The position numbers and the translations under genes are program-made. Positions 56,237 to 63,335 of a stretch of 63,335 nucleotides of DNA are shown piece after piece. This DNA comes from an uncultured Eudoraea sp. (lineage in GTDB: Bacteria; Bacteroidota; Bacteroidia; Flavobacteriales; Flavobacteriaceae). The DNA lies in the NCBI RefSeq assembly GCF_947258925.1, contig NZ_CAMYKG010000009.1, positions 1-63,335 on the forward strand, written 5' to 3'. The number at the start of each line of letters is the position of its first letter. Positions within the stretch are counted from its first letter, which is position 1. Under the pieces are notes generated by a model. It saw only the letters and a program-made list of their open reading frames with translations. It did not search any database and was not told where the DNA came from.

Positions 56237-56884
56237 TTATAGAGACCAATCTTTGCCACCAGTGAGTTCATCAACATCACCACATCCAATATATTCTCCG
56301 GGTACGGGTAGATAAGCAAGCACTTCTTCCCCTACATATTCCGAAGTTTTATATCCCCAAATTGTCATATCCCGAAGATTCTTAGTAAACGAATAACTAA
56401 ATGCTTCATCCGATAATGCTTCATTTTCACCTCTAATCATTGCCGAAGGATTTTTAATAATCAGATCTTCATTCAATATCTCCTCTTCATCCTTCTTTTG
56501 AAGGGACTCCGCCAATACAGGCTCCAGGTCTTCAGAAGTTAAATCATCCGCTTTCTTTTTACCTGCGGCCTCTAAAGCCGTCTCAATGAACTTTTCGAAG
56601 GAAACTTTGATCAGTGTTTGCTGACCATCTTCCATAATCTCATTCGTAAATCGATCTATGAAGATATGAACGTTAACTTCCGAAGCAGAAGGCGTGTCTG
56701 TTTTTGGTAGAATGATATCTACCAGTTTATAAAGCACGTTACCCTGTTCTTTAGTAAAAAAATCAGGGATCCAGTTTACGGTTTCTGCATTTTTACATCC
56801 CTGAACAAGGCTAAATAGAGTTGGAGTGGCTACTGTATAACCCAGTGCCAGGCCCATATTTTTTAATGCTACTCTTCTGTCCAT
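56237..56884 (-). CDS. Gluconate 2-dehydrogenase subunit 3-like protein (Tat small subunit)
   Basis: A 215-residue protein of the gluconate 2-dehydrogenase subunit 3 family (PF13618). It begins MDRRVALKNMGLALG, a Tat motif, followed by a hydrophobic region and LVQGCK, which could also be a lipobox. The mature part is helical with VDIILPKTDTPSASEVNVHIFIDRF, the family's conserved start. In relatives this subunit carries the FAD-dependent GMC partner across the membrane by the Tat pathway. Its ATG overlaps the GMC stop by one base, consistent with obligate partnership. The family is also the small subunit of glucoside 3-dehydrogenases. Confidence 0.9.
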   Translation of the reverse strand: MDRRVALKNMGLALGYTVATPTLFSLVQGCKNAETVNWIPDFFTKEQGNVLYKLVDIILPKTDTPSASEVNVHIFIDRFTNEIMEDGQQTLIKVSFEKFIETALEAAGKKKADDLTSEDLEPVLAESLQKKDEEEILNEDLIIKNPSAMIRGENEALSDEAFSYSFTKNLRDMTIWGYKTSEYVGEEVLAYLPVPGEYIGCGDVDELTGGKDWSL

Positions 56885-58602
56885 TATATTAATCCTTTTT
56901 TAAGTTGTTCGCCGGCGTGGTTTACGGCACGTGCCGTAAAGGCCATATAAGTTAATGACGGATTTACGCAAGATGCAGAGGTCATAAAGGCACCGTCCGT
57001 GACATATACATTTTTAACAGTATGTATCTGGTTAAATCCGTTAAGCACCGAAGTTTTAGGGTCTCTGCCCATCCTTGCAGTACCCATTTCATGGATTCCT
57101 AAACCAAGTGCCCCCGGCCTGTCAAAAGCTTTAACATCGCGAAGTCCGGCTTTTGTCAGCATATCATATGCCTGTTCTTTCATATCCTCACGCATTTTCC
57201 ACTCGTTTTCTTTGAACTCAGCATCAAATGTTACCGTTGGCAATCCCCAACCATCCAGTTTATTGTAATCAAGTGTCATTCTATTATCTTCATAGGGTAA
57301 CACTTCTCCAAAACCTCCCATTCCAAAGTTCCAACCTCCGGGTTTCAGGATTGCTTCTTTTAAGTCTTTGCCATGAGACAATTCAGATACAACATCATCC
57401 CAGTTACTTCTGCTGCCGCTTCCTTGATAGCCATAGCCCCGCTTAAAAGCAGCTACATTGGAATTACCTCCTAAATTCCGGAAACGGGGCACGTAAATTC
57501 CATTAGGTTTTCTACCCTTATAAAATTTGTCCTCATATCCATCTAATTTACCCGAAGCACCTACGCCAAGGTGGTGGTCCATAATATTACGCCCTAATTG
57601 ATCAGAATCATTGCCCATACCATCAGGGAATCGGTCCGATTTAGATTGCATTAATATAGAAGTGGAGGCAATAGACGAGGCGCAAAGGAATATCACCTTA
57701 GCTTTGAATTCAAAAGTCTCTTTGGTAAGCCTGTCTATCACTTTAACACCTGTTGCTTTCTTTGTATCGGCATCGTACATAACCTCATGAACAATTGAAT
57801 CTGGTCTCAGGGTCATATTTCCGGTAGCTTCGGCAGCAGGTAAGGTAGATGAGTTGCTGCTGAAGTAGGCACCGAAAGGGCATCCACGAATACATCGATT
57901 TCTATATTGGCATTTAATTCTCCCGTCGCCTTCAAATTGCTTATTACTATTTATGTGGGCTACACGGCCCGCCGTAATTACGCGACCACCAAAATTTTCT
58001 GCTACCTTTTCCCTTACATGTTGCTCTACACAATTTAATTCCATCATGGGTTCAAATACGCTATCGGGTAATTGTGGCAGACCTAAAGGTTCACCGCTTA
58101 TACCCACATAGGTTTCTACTTTGGAATACCAAGGTGCAATATCTTTATAACGAACAGGCCAGTCCACGCCAATCCCCTCTTTTTTATTTGCTTCAAAATC
58201 GATATCGCTCCAGCGATAGCTATGCCGGCCCCATAGTAAGGATCTTCCTCCAACATGATAGCCTCGCATCCAGTCAAAGCGTTTAGTTTCATTGTAGGGA
58301 TGTTCCAAATCATTAACAAACCAAAAATTATGTGGTGCTTTTACTGTATAGCCAGTACGTGCCTGTTTAATTTGCTTGGCTGCTTCTTCCGGAGACAATT
58401 CCCCGTTATTTGGAAAATCCCACAAATCCATATTTGCAGTAGGATAATCATCCCGATGCTTTACCATTCTTCCTCGTTCCAGAACCAGGGTCTTTAATCC
58501 TTTTTCACATAACTCCTTAGCAGCCCAACCACCGCTGATCCCGGTACCCACAACAATCGCATCATAGGATTCTTGTTCTTCATTGTATAAAAATTTACCC
58601 AT
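56884..58602 (-). CDS. GMC-family FAD-dependent dehydrogenase
   Basis: A glucose-methanol-choline oxidoreductase of 572 residues, probably oxidising a sugar or glycoside. The FAD-binding GTGISGG lies near residue 19 and the catalytic His504 in GIHEMGTARMG, with Asn547 in CVNPSLTYMAF. A Cys motif C231-x5-C237-x3-C241 (KCQYRNRCIRGCPFGAY) may bind an Fe-S cluster. It has no signal of its own and probably rides with the Tat small subunit. The ATG at 58602 is chosen because the longer frame starts in a TATATTTG promoter element (58633-58640, minus strand). The pair resembles glucoside 3-dehydrogenase, but the substrate is not proven. Confidence 0.92.
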   Translation of the reverse strand: MGKFLYNEEQESYDAIVVGTGISGGWAAKELCEKGLKTLVLERGRMVKHRDDYPTANMDLWDFPNNGELSPEEAAKQIKQARTGYTVKAPHNFWFVNDLEHPYNETKRFDWMRGYHVGGRSLLWGRHSYRWSDIDFEANKKEGIGVDWPVRYKDIAPWYSKVETYVGISGEPLGLPQLPDSVFEPMMELNCVEQHVREKVAENFGGRVITAGRVAHINSNKQFEGDGRIKCQYRNRCIRGCPFGAYFSSNSSTLPAAEATGNMTLRPDSIVHEVMYDADTKKATGVKVIDRLTKETFEFKAKVIFLCASSIASTSILMQSKSDRFPDGMGNDSDQLGRNIMDHHLGVGASGKLDGYEDKFYKGRKPNGIYVPRFRNLGGNSNVAAFKRGYGYQGSGSRSNWDDVVSELSHGKDLKEAILKPGGWNFGMGGFGEVLPYEDNRMTLDYNKLDGWGLPTVTFDAEFKENEWKMREDMKEQAYDMLTKAGLRDVKAFDRPGALGLGIHEMGTARMGRDPKTSVLNGFNQIHTVKNVYVTDGAFMTSASCVNPSLTYMAFTARAVNHAGEQLKKGLI

Positions 58603-58632
58603 TCGGTAATATTGTTTATTTGCTAAAAGTAT

Positions 58633-58640
58633 CAAATATA
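58633..58640 (-). promoter_or_regulatory. Bacteroidota -7 promoter element of the GMC operon
   Basis: Minus-strand TATATTTG matches TAnnTTTG. It decides the GMC start at 58602, since it overlaps an upstream TTG codon. The transcript would cover the GMC, small-subunit and TIM-barrel genes. Confidence 0.6.
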
Positions 58641-58839
58641 GAATTAATTTTCTACATTTATTGGGATATTGACTTATGGGGTTTCAACTAAAAAAACAAT
58701 TTATTTGAGAATAATATAAGGCGGTTATTAAGCAGGCAAGAATCATATTTTGGCACCAAGAACCAATGTTGCTTCGTAAAGGTAAATGGGGATTCTTCAG
58801 CCTTAAATTAAATATTAACTATTCAACTGAAATATATTT

Positions 58840-59844
58840 ATGAAAAGAAGAGTATTTGTCAGAAACAGTGCAAAAGTCGGAATTGGTTTTTCTTTACTTG
58901 GTATTTATGCGTGTAAGGAGGATAAGAAATCGGATAAAAAAGAAGCAGATATTGAAGAAAATGTTGTTACAACTTCTACACCATTTTTTAAATTATCCCT
59001 GGCGCAATGGTCTATTCACAATATGATCATTAATGATGGGGTTGATCCCTATTCTTTTGCTGAAAAGGCCAAACAATGGGGATTTGAAGGCCTGGAGTAT
59101 GTAAGTCAACTTTATAACAAAGAGTTAGAAGCTGCCAATTTTTCAAATGAAGCCATGCAATCTTTTGTGGATAAGTGCAATGCCGAAGCCGAAAAGCATG
59201 GTTTAAAGAATCTTTTAATTATGATAGATGGACAGGGAGATCTGGCAACTTCTGACGCTAACGAGCGTAAAAAAGCAGTTGAAAATCATTTTAAATGGGT
59301 AGATGCCGCAGCCTCAATGGGTTGCCATTCTATAAGGGTTAATCTGGCTGGAAGCTCCGATCCGGTTGAATGGAAAGCCAATTCTATAGATGGTCTTGCT
59401 CAACTTTCCACATATGCAAAAACAAAGAATATAAATGTGCTGGTAGAAAATCATGGGGGACTTTCATCAAATGCTGCTATGTTGGCCGACGTTATGACCC
59501 AGGTAAATATGTCTAATTGTGGAACCTTACCTGATTTTGGTAATTTCTGTATCAGGAGGAATGACCCCAAGGATTATACGGCAGGTTGCGCAGAGAATTA
59601 TGATATCTATAAAGGAGTAAAGGAACTTATGGTTCATGCAAAGGCGGTTAGCGCTAAATCGCATGATTTCGATGCAAATGGAAATGAGACGGAAATAGAC
59701 TACGCCAAAATGTTACAAATTGTAAAGGATGCCGGATATACAGGTTATATAGGTGTTGAGTACGAGGGGCGGAAACTGTCAGAAGAAGAAGGCATTATTG
59801 CCACTAGAGATTTATTACTTAAAGCATCAAAAGAAGTTGGCTAA
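58840..59844 (+). CDS. TIM-barrel sugar isomerase/epimerase-like lipoprotein
   Basis: A 334-residue sugar phosphate isomerase/epimerase family protein (AP-endonuclease-2 fold). The N-terminus MKRRVFVRNSAKVGIGFSLLGIYAC carries twin arginines and a lipobox (IYAC, Cys26), so it is probably a Tat-exported lipoprotein. An Asp/Glu/Lys-rich spacer follows. The barrel has LAQWSIHNMI, NVLVENHGG, GTLPDFGNF and GYIGVEYEG, the expected metal-ligand positions. It may act on the oxidised product of the GMC dehydrogenase encoded divergently next to it; this is inference. Confidence 0.88.
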   Translation: MKRRVFVRNSAKVGIGFSLLGIYACKEDKKSDKKEADIEENVVTTSTPFFKLSLAQWSIHNMIINDGVDPYSFAEKAKQWGFEGLEYVSQLYNKELEAANFSNEAMQSFVDKCNAEAEKHGLKNLLIMIDGQGDLATSDANERKKAVENHFKWVDAAASMGCHSIRVNLAGSSDPVEWKANSIDGLAQLSTYAKTKNINVLVENHGGLSSNAAMLADVMTQVNMSNCGTLPDFGNFCIRRNDPKDYTAGCAENYDIYKGVKELMVHAKAVSAKSHDFDANGNETEIDYAKMLQIVKDAGYTGYIGVEYEGRKLSEEEGIIATRDLLLKASKEVG

Positions 59845-59859
59845 TTACCACTAAACAAT

Positions 59860-60303
59860 ATGAAAGTTTTTTTTAATCAACTTTTTGATTATAATTTTTA
59901 TTGTAATAAAAAGCTCATTGAGGAGTGCATTAAACTAGATAAGGTTCCGGAGAAAAGTATCATGTTATTTAGCCATATCCTTAATGCACATAATATTTGG
60001 AATGCACGGATTCTACAAAAGCCGGCAGATTATAAAGTCTGGGAAATTCATCCCATTAAAAAATGGGGGGATATACATTATGAAAATCAAAGAAGTTCTT
60101 TTGAGATAACAACCAATGCCACAGATTTTGAAATTAGGATAGATTTTGAAAACGCGGAAGGAAGGCTTTTCACAAATACCTTACAGGATATACTGTTTCA
60201 CATTATAAATCATTCTACACATCACAGGTCGCAAATAGCCATGAATTTCAGGGATAATGAACTTGAACCACTTTCGTTAGACTATATTTTTTATAAACGC
60301 TAG
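59860..60303 (+). CDS. DinB family protein
   Basis: A 147-residue four-helix protein of the DinB/YfiT-like metal-binding superfamily. Three putative metal-ligand histidines are seen: His in MLFSHILNAHNIWNARIL and two in IINHSTHHRSQIAM. These proteins often act as thiol-dependent transferases or isomerases (as with maleylpyruvate isomerase relatives), and no activity is assigned here. It lies between the TIM-barrel lipoprotein and the MFS transporter genes with short spacers, so it belongs to the same transcript. Confidence 0.85.
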   Translation: MKVFFNQLFDYNFYCNKKLIEECIKLDKVPEKSIMLFSHILNAHNIWNARILQKPADYKVWEIHPIKKWGDIHYENQRSSFEITTNATDFEIRIDFENAEGRLFTNTLQDILFHIINHSTHHRSQIAMNFRDNELEPLSLDYIFYKR

Positions 60304-60315
60304 CGAAAAATAATC

Positions 60316-61545
60316 ATGAATAAGAAAATTCAGGTTCAACTTTCTGTAATGATGTTCTTAGAATTTTTTATTTGGGGTAGCTGGTTCGTTACTATGGGCA
60401 TTTATTTGCCAAATAGTCTGGAAGCTAGTGACCCTCAAATTGCTTTGGCCTATTCTACCCAGTCCTGGGGAGCAATCTTAGCCCCGTTTATAATCGGACT
60501 TATCGCAGACCGTTATTTTAACGCAGAAAGGATTTTAGCCGTCTTACATCTTGTTGGGGCAATTTTAATGGTTCAATTAGCTTATGCCGAAAGTTTTAAT
60601 AGATTTTACCCGTTTATTTTGGCCTATATGGTCTTATATATGCCAACTTTGGCTCTGGTTAATTCCATAGCCTTTAACCAGATGGATAACCCGGCAAAAC
60701 AATTCTCGTTTGTTCGTGTCTTTGGAACAATAGGATGGATAGTCGCCGGTCTGACAATTAGTTATGTTTTTCATTGGGACTCTCAAGAAGGTTTGACGAA
60801 AGGAGATCTAAGAAACACATTTTTACTGACAGCAATGGCTTCAGGATTTTTGGGTTTTTTTAGTTTTACATTGCCTAAAACCCCTCCTGCTTTAACCGGA
60901 AGAAGAAAAATTAGGATTGCTGATATCATTGGACTGGAAGCTCTTAAACTATTAAAAAACAGAAATTTTTTGGTGTTTTTTCTCGCTTCTGTACTTATTT
61001 GTATTCCATTGGCCTTTTATTATCAGCACGCAGGACAGTTTCTTGGGGAAATTGGAATCTCAAACCCGGCAGGGAAGATGACCATTGGTCAATTATCAGA
61101 GATTTTGTTTATGCTTCTTTTACCTTTCTTTTTCAGGAGGTTTGGATTTAAAAAAACTTTGATTGTTGCCATGTTGGCATGGACCGTTCGTTATATCTGT
61201 TTTGCTTATGGGGGTGCAGGAGAGTTTACATTCCTTCTTTTTCTTGGGATTGCCTTACATGGTATTTGTTATGATTTCTTTTTTGTTTCAGGTCAGATAT
61301 ATACCGATAGCAAGGCGGGTCCAAAATATAAAAGTGCTGCTCAGGGATTAATTACCCTGGCTACTTATGGCCTGGGGATGTTAATAGGTTTCTGGATAGC
61401 GGGTAGAATTACAGATTATTTTTCGCTACCTGATTCAACACATAATTGGGAAATGATCTGGATGTTTCCGGCGATATTTGCTCTTGGGGTATCTATATTG
61501 TTTGGGATCTTGTTTAAAAACGAGAAAATTGCCTATAAATCTTAG
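60316..61545 (+). CDS. Nucleoside:H+ symporter-like MFS transporter
   Basis: A 409-residue, twelve-helix major facilitator of the NupG/XapB nucleoside permease family. The start (QLSVMMFLEFFIWGSWFVTM) and IIGLIADRYFNAERILAVLH are family-typical, as is the SFVRVFGTIGWIVAGL stretch in helix 4-5. In Bacteroidota this family often lies beside sugar isomerase and oxidoreductase genes and may carry sugars or ketosugars; here it would import the product made in the periplasm. Inference from context. Spacing to the DinB gene is 12 bases. Confidence 0.88.
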   Translation: MNKKIQVQLSVMMFLEFFIWGSWFVTMGIYLPNSLEASDPQIALAYSTQSWGAILAPFIIGLIADRYFNAERILAVLHLVGAILMVQLAYAESFNRFYPFILAYMVLYMPTLALVNSIAFNQMDNPAKQFSFVRVFGTIGWIVAGLTISYVFHWDSQEGLTKGDLRNTFLLTAMASGFLGFFSFTLPKTPPALTGRRKIRIADIIGLEALKLLKNRNFLVFFLASVLICIPLAFYYQHAGQFLGEIGISNPAGKMTIGQLSEILFMLLLPFFFRRFGFKKTLIVAMLAWTVRYICFAYGGAGEFTFLLFLGIALHGICYDFFFVSGQIYTDSKAGPKYKSAAQGLITLATYGLGMLIGFWIAGRITDYFSLPDSTHNWEMIWMFPAIFALGVSILFGILFKNEKIAYKS

Positions 61546-61674
61546 ATATTTTATATAAATTGAACTAGCTAAACAGCTCAATGTGGGGTGTTAAAATGCA
61601 GGAAAATTGAACAGTTTCCGAGGTGTTATTATGCAGAGACAGACATAAAGAATTACTAAAATCGATATAATAAA

Positions 61675-62811
61675 ATGGCTAAAAAAATTAGATTGGGAAT
61701 AATAGGCGGAGGAGGAGATTCTCTGATAGGAGTGTTGCACAGGGTGGCTTCACATATTAATGACAATTACCAAATAGTTGGGGGGGTTTTTAATCCCGAT
61801 TATAACAAAAATTTAGAATTTGCCAAAGAAATTGATGTCCCAACAAAGAGGATCTATACAGATTTTGACACCCTAATTGAAGAGGAATTGAAATTACCTG
61901 AAGCAGAACGCATGCAGGTTTGTTCTGTACTAACGCCAAATTTTCTGCATTTTCCCATGGCTAAGAAGCTCTTGGACAATGGATTTCATGTAATCTGTGA
62001 GAAACCAATGACAACCACCCTGGAGGAAGCCAAAATTTTACAGGAAGCACATAAAAAGTCAGGGACGGTTTTCGCTGTAACACATACATACACCGGCTAT
62101 CCAATGGTAAGACAGATGCGTGAGATGATTAAGGAAGGAGCTTTGGGTAAGATTCACAAAGTGGATGCGAGATATTACCAGGGTTGGATCAATACAATAA
62201 TCCACGACCGGGAAAAACGTTCCTCTGTCTGGAGACTGGATCCAAAAAAAGCAGGGGTAAGTTCGTGCATGGGAGACATTGGGGTACATGCCTTTAATCT
62301 CATAGAATATACGACCGGGTTAAGGATTAAATCTTTGTTATGCGATTTCAATTACCTCTATGAGGATAACCAAATGGATGTAGATGGGACGGTATTAATA
62401 CGCATGGGGGAACATATTAAAGGAGTTATCAGGGGTAGCCAGGTAGCAACCGGTGAAGAAAACGGATTGGCCATTAGAATTTATGGTGAGAAAGCCGCAT
62501 TCGTATGGGAACAGGAAAAACCTAATTTCCTATATAAGTTAAGCGATACAGAACCTGTACAAGTTTATAAACCCGGACATGCATATAATTCTGAACTCTC
62601 CCTCGATGGCACTAAATTGCCGCCAGGACATCCCGAGGGGATTTTCGATTCTATGGCCAATATCTATTTAGGAGCTGCGCGGGCCATCCGTGGAGAAAAA
62701 TATGACGATGGTGAATTCCCAACGATGCTGGATGGTGTACGGGGGCTTAATTTTATTGAAGCCACTGTACAATCTAATAAAGAAGGCAATGTATGGGTGA
62801 ATATGGAATAA
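61675..62811 (+). CDS. Gfo/Idh/MocA family oxidoreductase
   Basis: A 378-residue NAD(P)-dependent sugar oxidoreductase. The Rossmann start (LGIIGGGGDSLIGVLHRVA) is unusual in its four glycines in a row, followed by the conserved EKPMTTTLEEA block (Lys-Pro) and the GDIGVHAFNLIEY catalytic-His region. It lacks a signal peptide and is thus cytoplasmic. Members interconvert ketosugars and sugars or oxidise C3 hydroxyls. It lies 130 bases downstream of the transporter and may have its own promoter. A partner for the TIM-barrel and GMC enzymes is inferred. Confidence 0.9.
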   Translation: MAKKIRLGIIGGGGDSLIGVLHRVASHINDNYQIVGGVFNPDYNKNLEFAKEIDVPTKRIYTDFDTLIEEELKLPEAERMQVCSVLTPNFLHFPMAKKLLDNGFHVICEKPMTTTLEEAKILQEAHKKSGTVFAVTHTYTGYPMVRQMREMIKEGALGKIHKVDARYYQGWINTIIHDREKRSSVWRLDPKKAGVSSCMGDIGVHAFNLIEYTTGLRIKSLLCDFNYLYEDNQMDVDGTVLIRMGEHIKGVIRGSQVATGEENGLAIRIYGEKAAFVWEQEKPNFLYKLSDTEPVQVYKPGHAYNSELSLDGTKLPPGHPEGIFDSMANIYLGAARAIRGEKYDDGEFPTMLDGVRGLNFIEATVQSNKEGNVWVNME

Positions 62812-62869
62812 ATGAAATGCGGGATATAAAAAAGATTTTTAAATAAAGAGGTCTTAATTGTTTTGCAAT

Positions 62870-63334
62870 TTAGCGTTCAAATACTTTTTCAAAATATTCA
62901 CAAACAATGATCATACTTTCCCTGGGGACCCGACCAAAAGCTTCCAGTTCTTTGGTATAATGTGCCCAGTGTTTAGTTTTCCAGTATGCCAAGGACAAAT
63001 CGCCTTCACCTTCAACTTTAGAGTACGATTCCCTTATGCTAAAGAAAGGCTTAAGACGCACTGCTACTGTTCTTAAAACACATTTGGCATCTCCGTGCCA
63101 GTCTGTGAGGACAGTAAAATCACCAATCCTGGGAAGCGGTTCTTCTCTATATTGAAGTCCCAACAGGGAGTGAGACATTGCCCTTTTCTTTCCCGATAGG
63201 ACCAATTTAAGCAATTCTTTTACCTCCTTTTCATTTTCACCAAGTTTTGATACTTTGGGTTCATGTGAAAATGCATACTCAAGGTGCTTGTCTAAATAGT
63301 CTCCCCACAAATTTCTAGCTGATGTATTTTTCAT
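62870..63334 (-). CDS. ASCH domain-containing protein
   Basis: A 154-residue protein of the ASCH domain family (related to PUA domains, thought to bind RNA or nucleotides). Seen are the GKKRAMSHSLLGL start of the domain, the LPRIGDFTVLTDW block, and EGDLSLAYWKTKHWAHYTKEL, the charged block near the C-terminus. Its ATG lies one base from the window edge, so the frame looks complete but a longer start further right cannot be excluded. Confidence 0.85.
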   Translation of the reverse strand: MKNTSARNLWGDYLDKHLEYAFSHEPKVSKLGENEKEVKELLKLVLSGKKRAMSHSLLGLQYREEPLPRIGDFTVLTDWHGDAKCVLRTVAVRLKPFFSIRESYSKVEGEGDLSLAYWKTKHWAHYTKELEAFGRVPRESMIIVCEYFEKVFER

Positions 63335-63335
63335 A

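Noticed and set aside
1..63335. CRISPR array, prophage, insertion sequence, or rRNA/tRNA genes
   Set aside because: No regularly spaced direct repeats, integrase, transposase, phage structural proteins or structural RNA genes were seen on reading the window.

Overview
This window is a chromosomal segment from a member of the Bacteroidota, most likely the family Flavobacteriaceae. The DNA is AT-rich. Shine-Dalgarno sequences are essentially absent, and many genes are preceded by the Bacteroidota -7 element TAnnTTTG. Lipoproteins have a C-[KST]-[ED/N] start after the lipobox. Typical families are present: tandem BNR/VPS10-like secreted proteins, DUF3109, DUF1460, PA0069-type radical SAM, LytTR/TPR two-component genes and a hemACDE-F-B block. 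I see no rRNA, tRNA, CRISPR array, prophage or intact insertion sequence.

Layout. 1-742: non-coding, with an imperfect tandem duplication headed by terminator-like hairpins. 0.7-7.2 kb: hflX, an EEP nuclease-like protein, a DEDDy exonuclease, two lipoproteins, ogt and a CNNM/CBS membrane protein. 7.2-15.4 kb (minus strand): a long co-directional run hemA-hemC-hemD-hemE-hemF-phzF-like-hemB-serine hydrolase, continuing into CNNM and ogt. A divergent AraC-type regulator and a ThuA-like secreted protein face it. 17-27 kb: DUF1460, a giant TraB/GumN protein, hemH, a MATE exporter, a GH30 lipoprotein and a bestrophin-like channel. 27-39 kb (plus strand): two giant BNR proteins, hemJ, a HAMP histidine kinase, a crotonase, an unknown exported protein and a radical SAM protein. 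39-49 kb: HD hydrolase/acyltransferase pair, bacilliredoxin, TerB-DnaJ protein, HupE-like protein, dCMP deaminase, C-terminal processing protease, small membrane protein, MarC, DUF3109, and a TPR histidine kinase with its LytTR regulator. 49.4-51 kb: poorly conserved small secreted genes and an inverted-repeat element. 51-54.7 kb: class Ia ribonucleotide reductase nrdB-nrdA with a strong terminator. 55.3-62.8 kb: a sugar-oxidation locus (GMC dehydrogenase, Tat-dependent small subunit, two TIM-barrel isomerase-like proteins, DinB protein, nucleoside/sugar MFS transporter, Gfo/Idh/MocA oxidoreductase). 62.9 kb to the end: an ASCH-domain protein.

How they work together. HemA, B, C, D, E, F, J and H supply every step from glutamyl-tRNA to protoheme by the protoporphyrin route except glutamate-1-semialdehyde aminomutase (hemL), which must lie elsewhere. 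The genes around 55-63 kb look like a periplasmic system that oxidises a sugar or glycoside (GMC plus small subunit, resembling glucoside 3-dehydrogenase). The oxidised product would then be processed by TIM-barrel and Gfo/Idh/MocA enzymes after or during import. This is the part of the window most likely to hold undescribed biochemistry; its substrate cannot be read from sequence.
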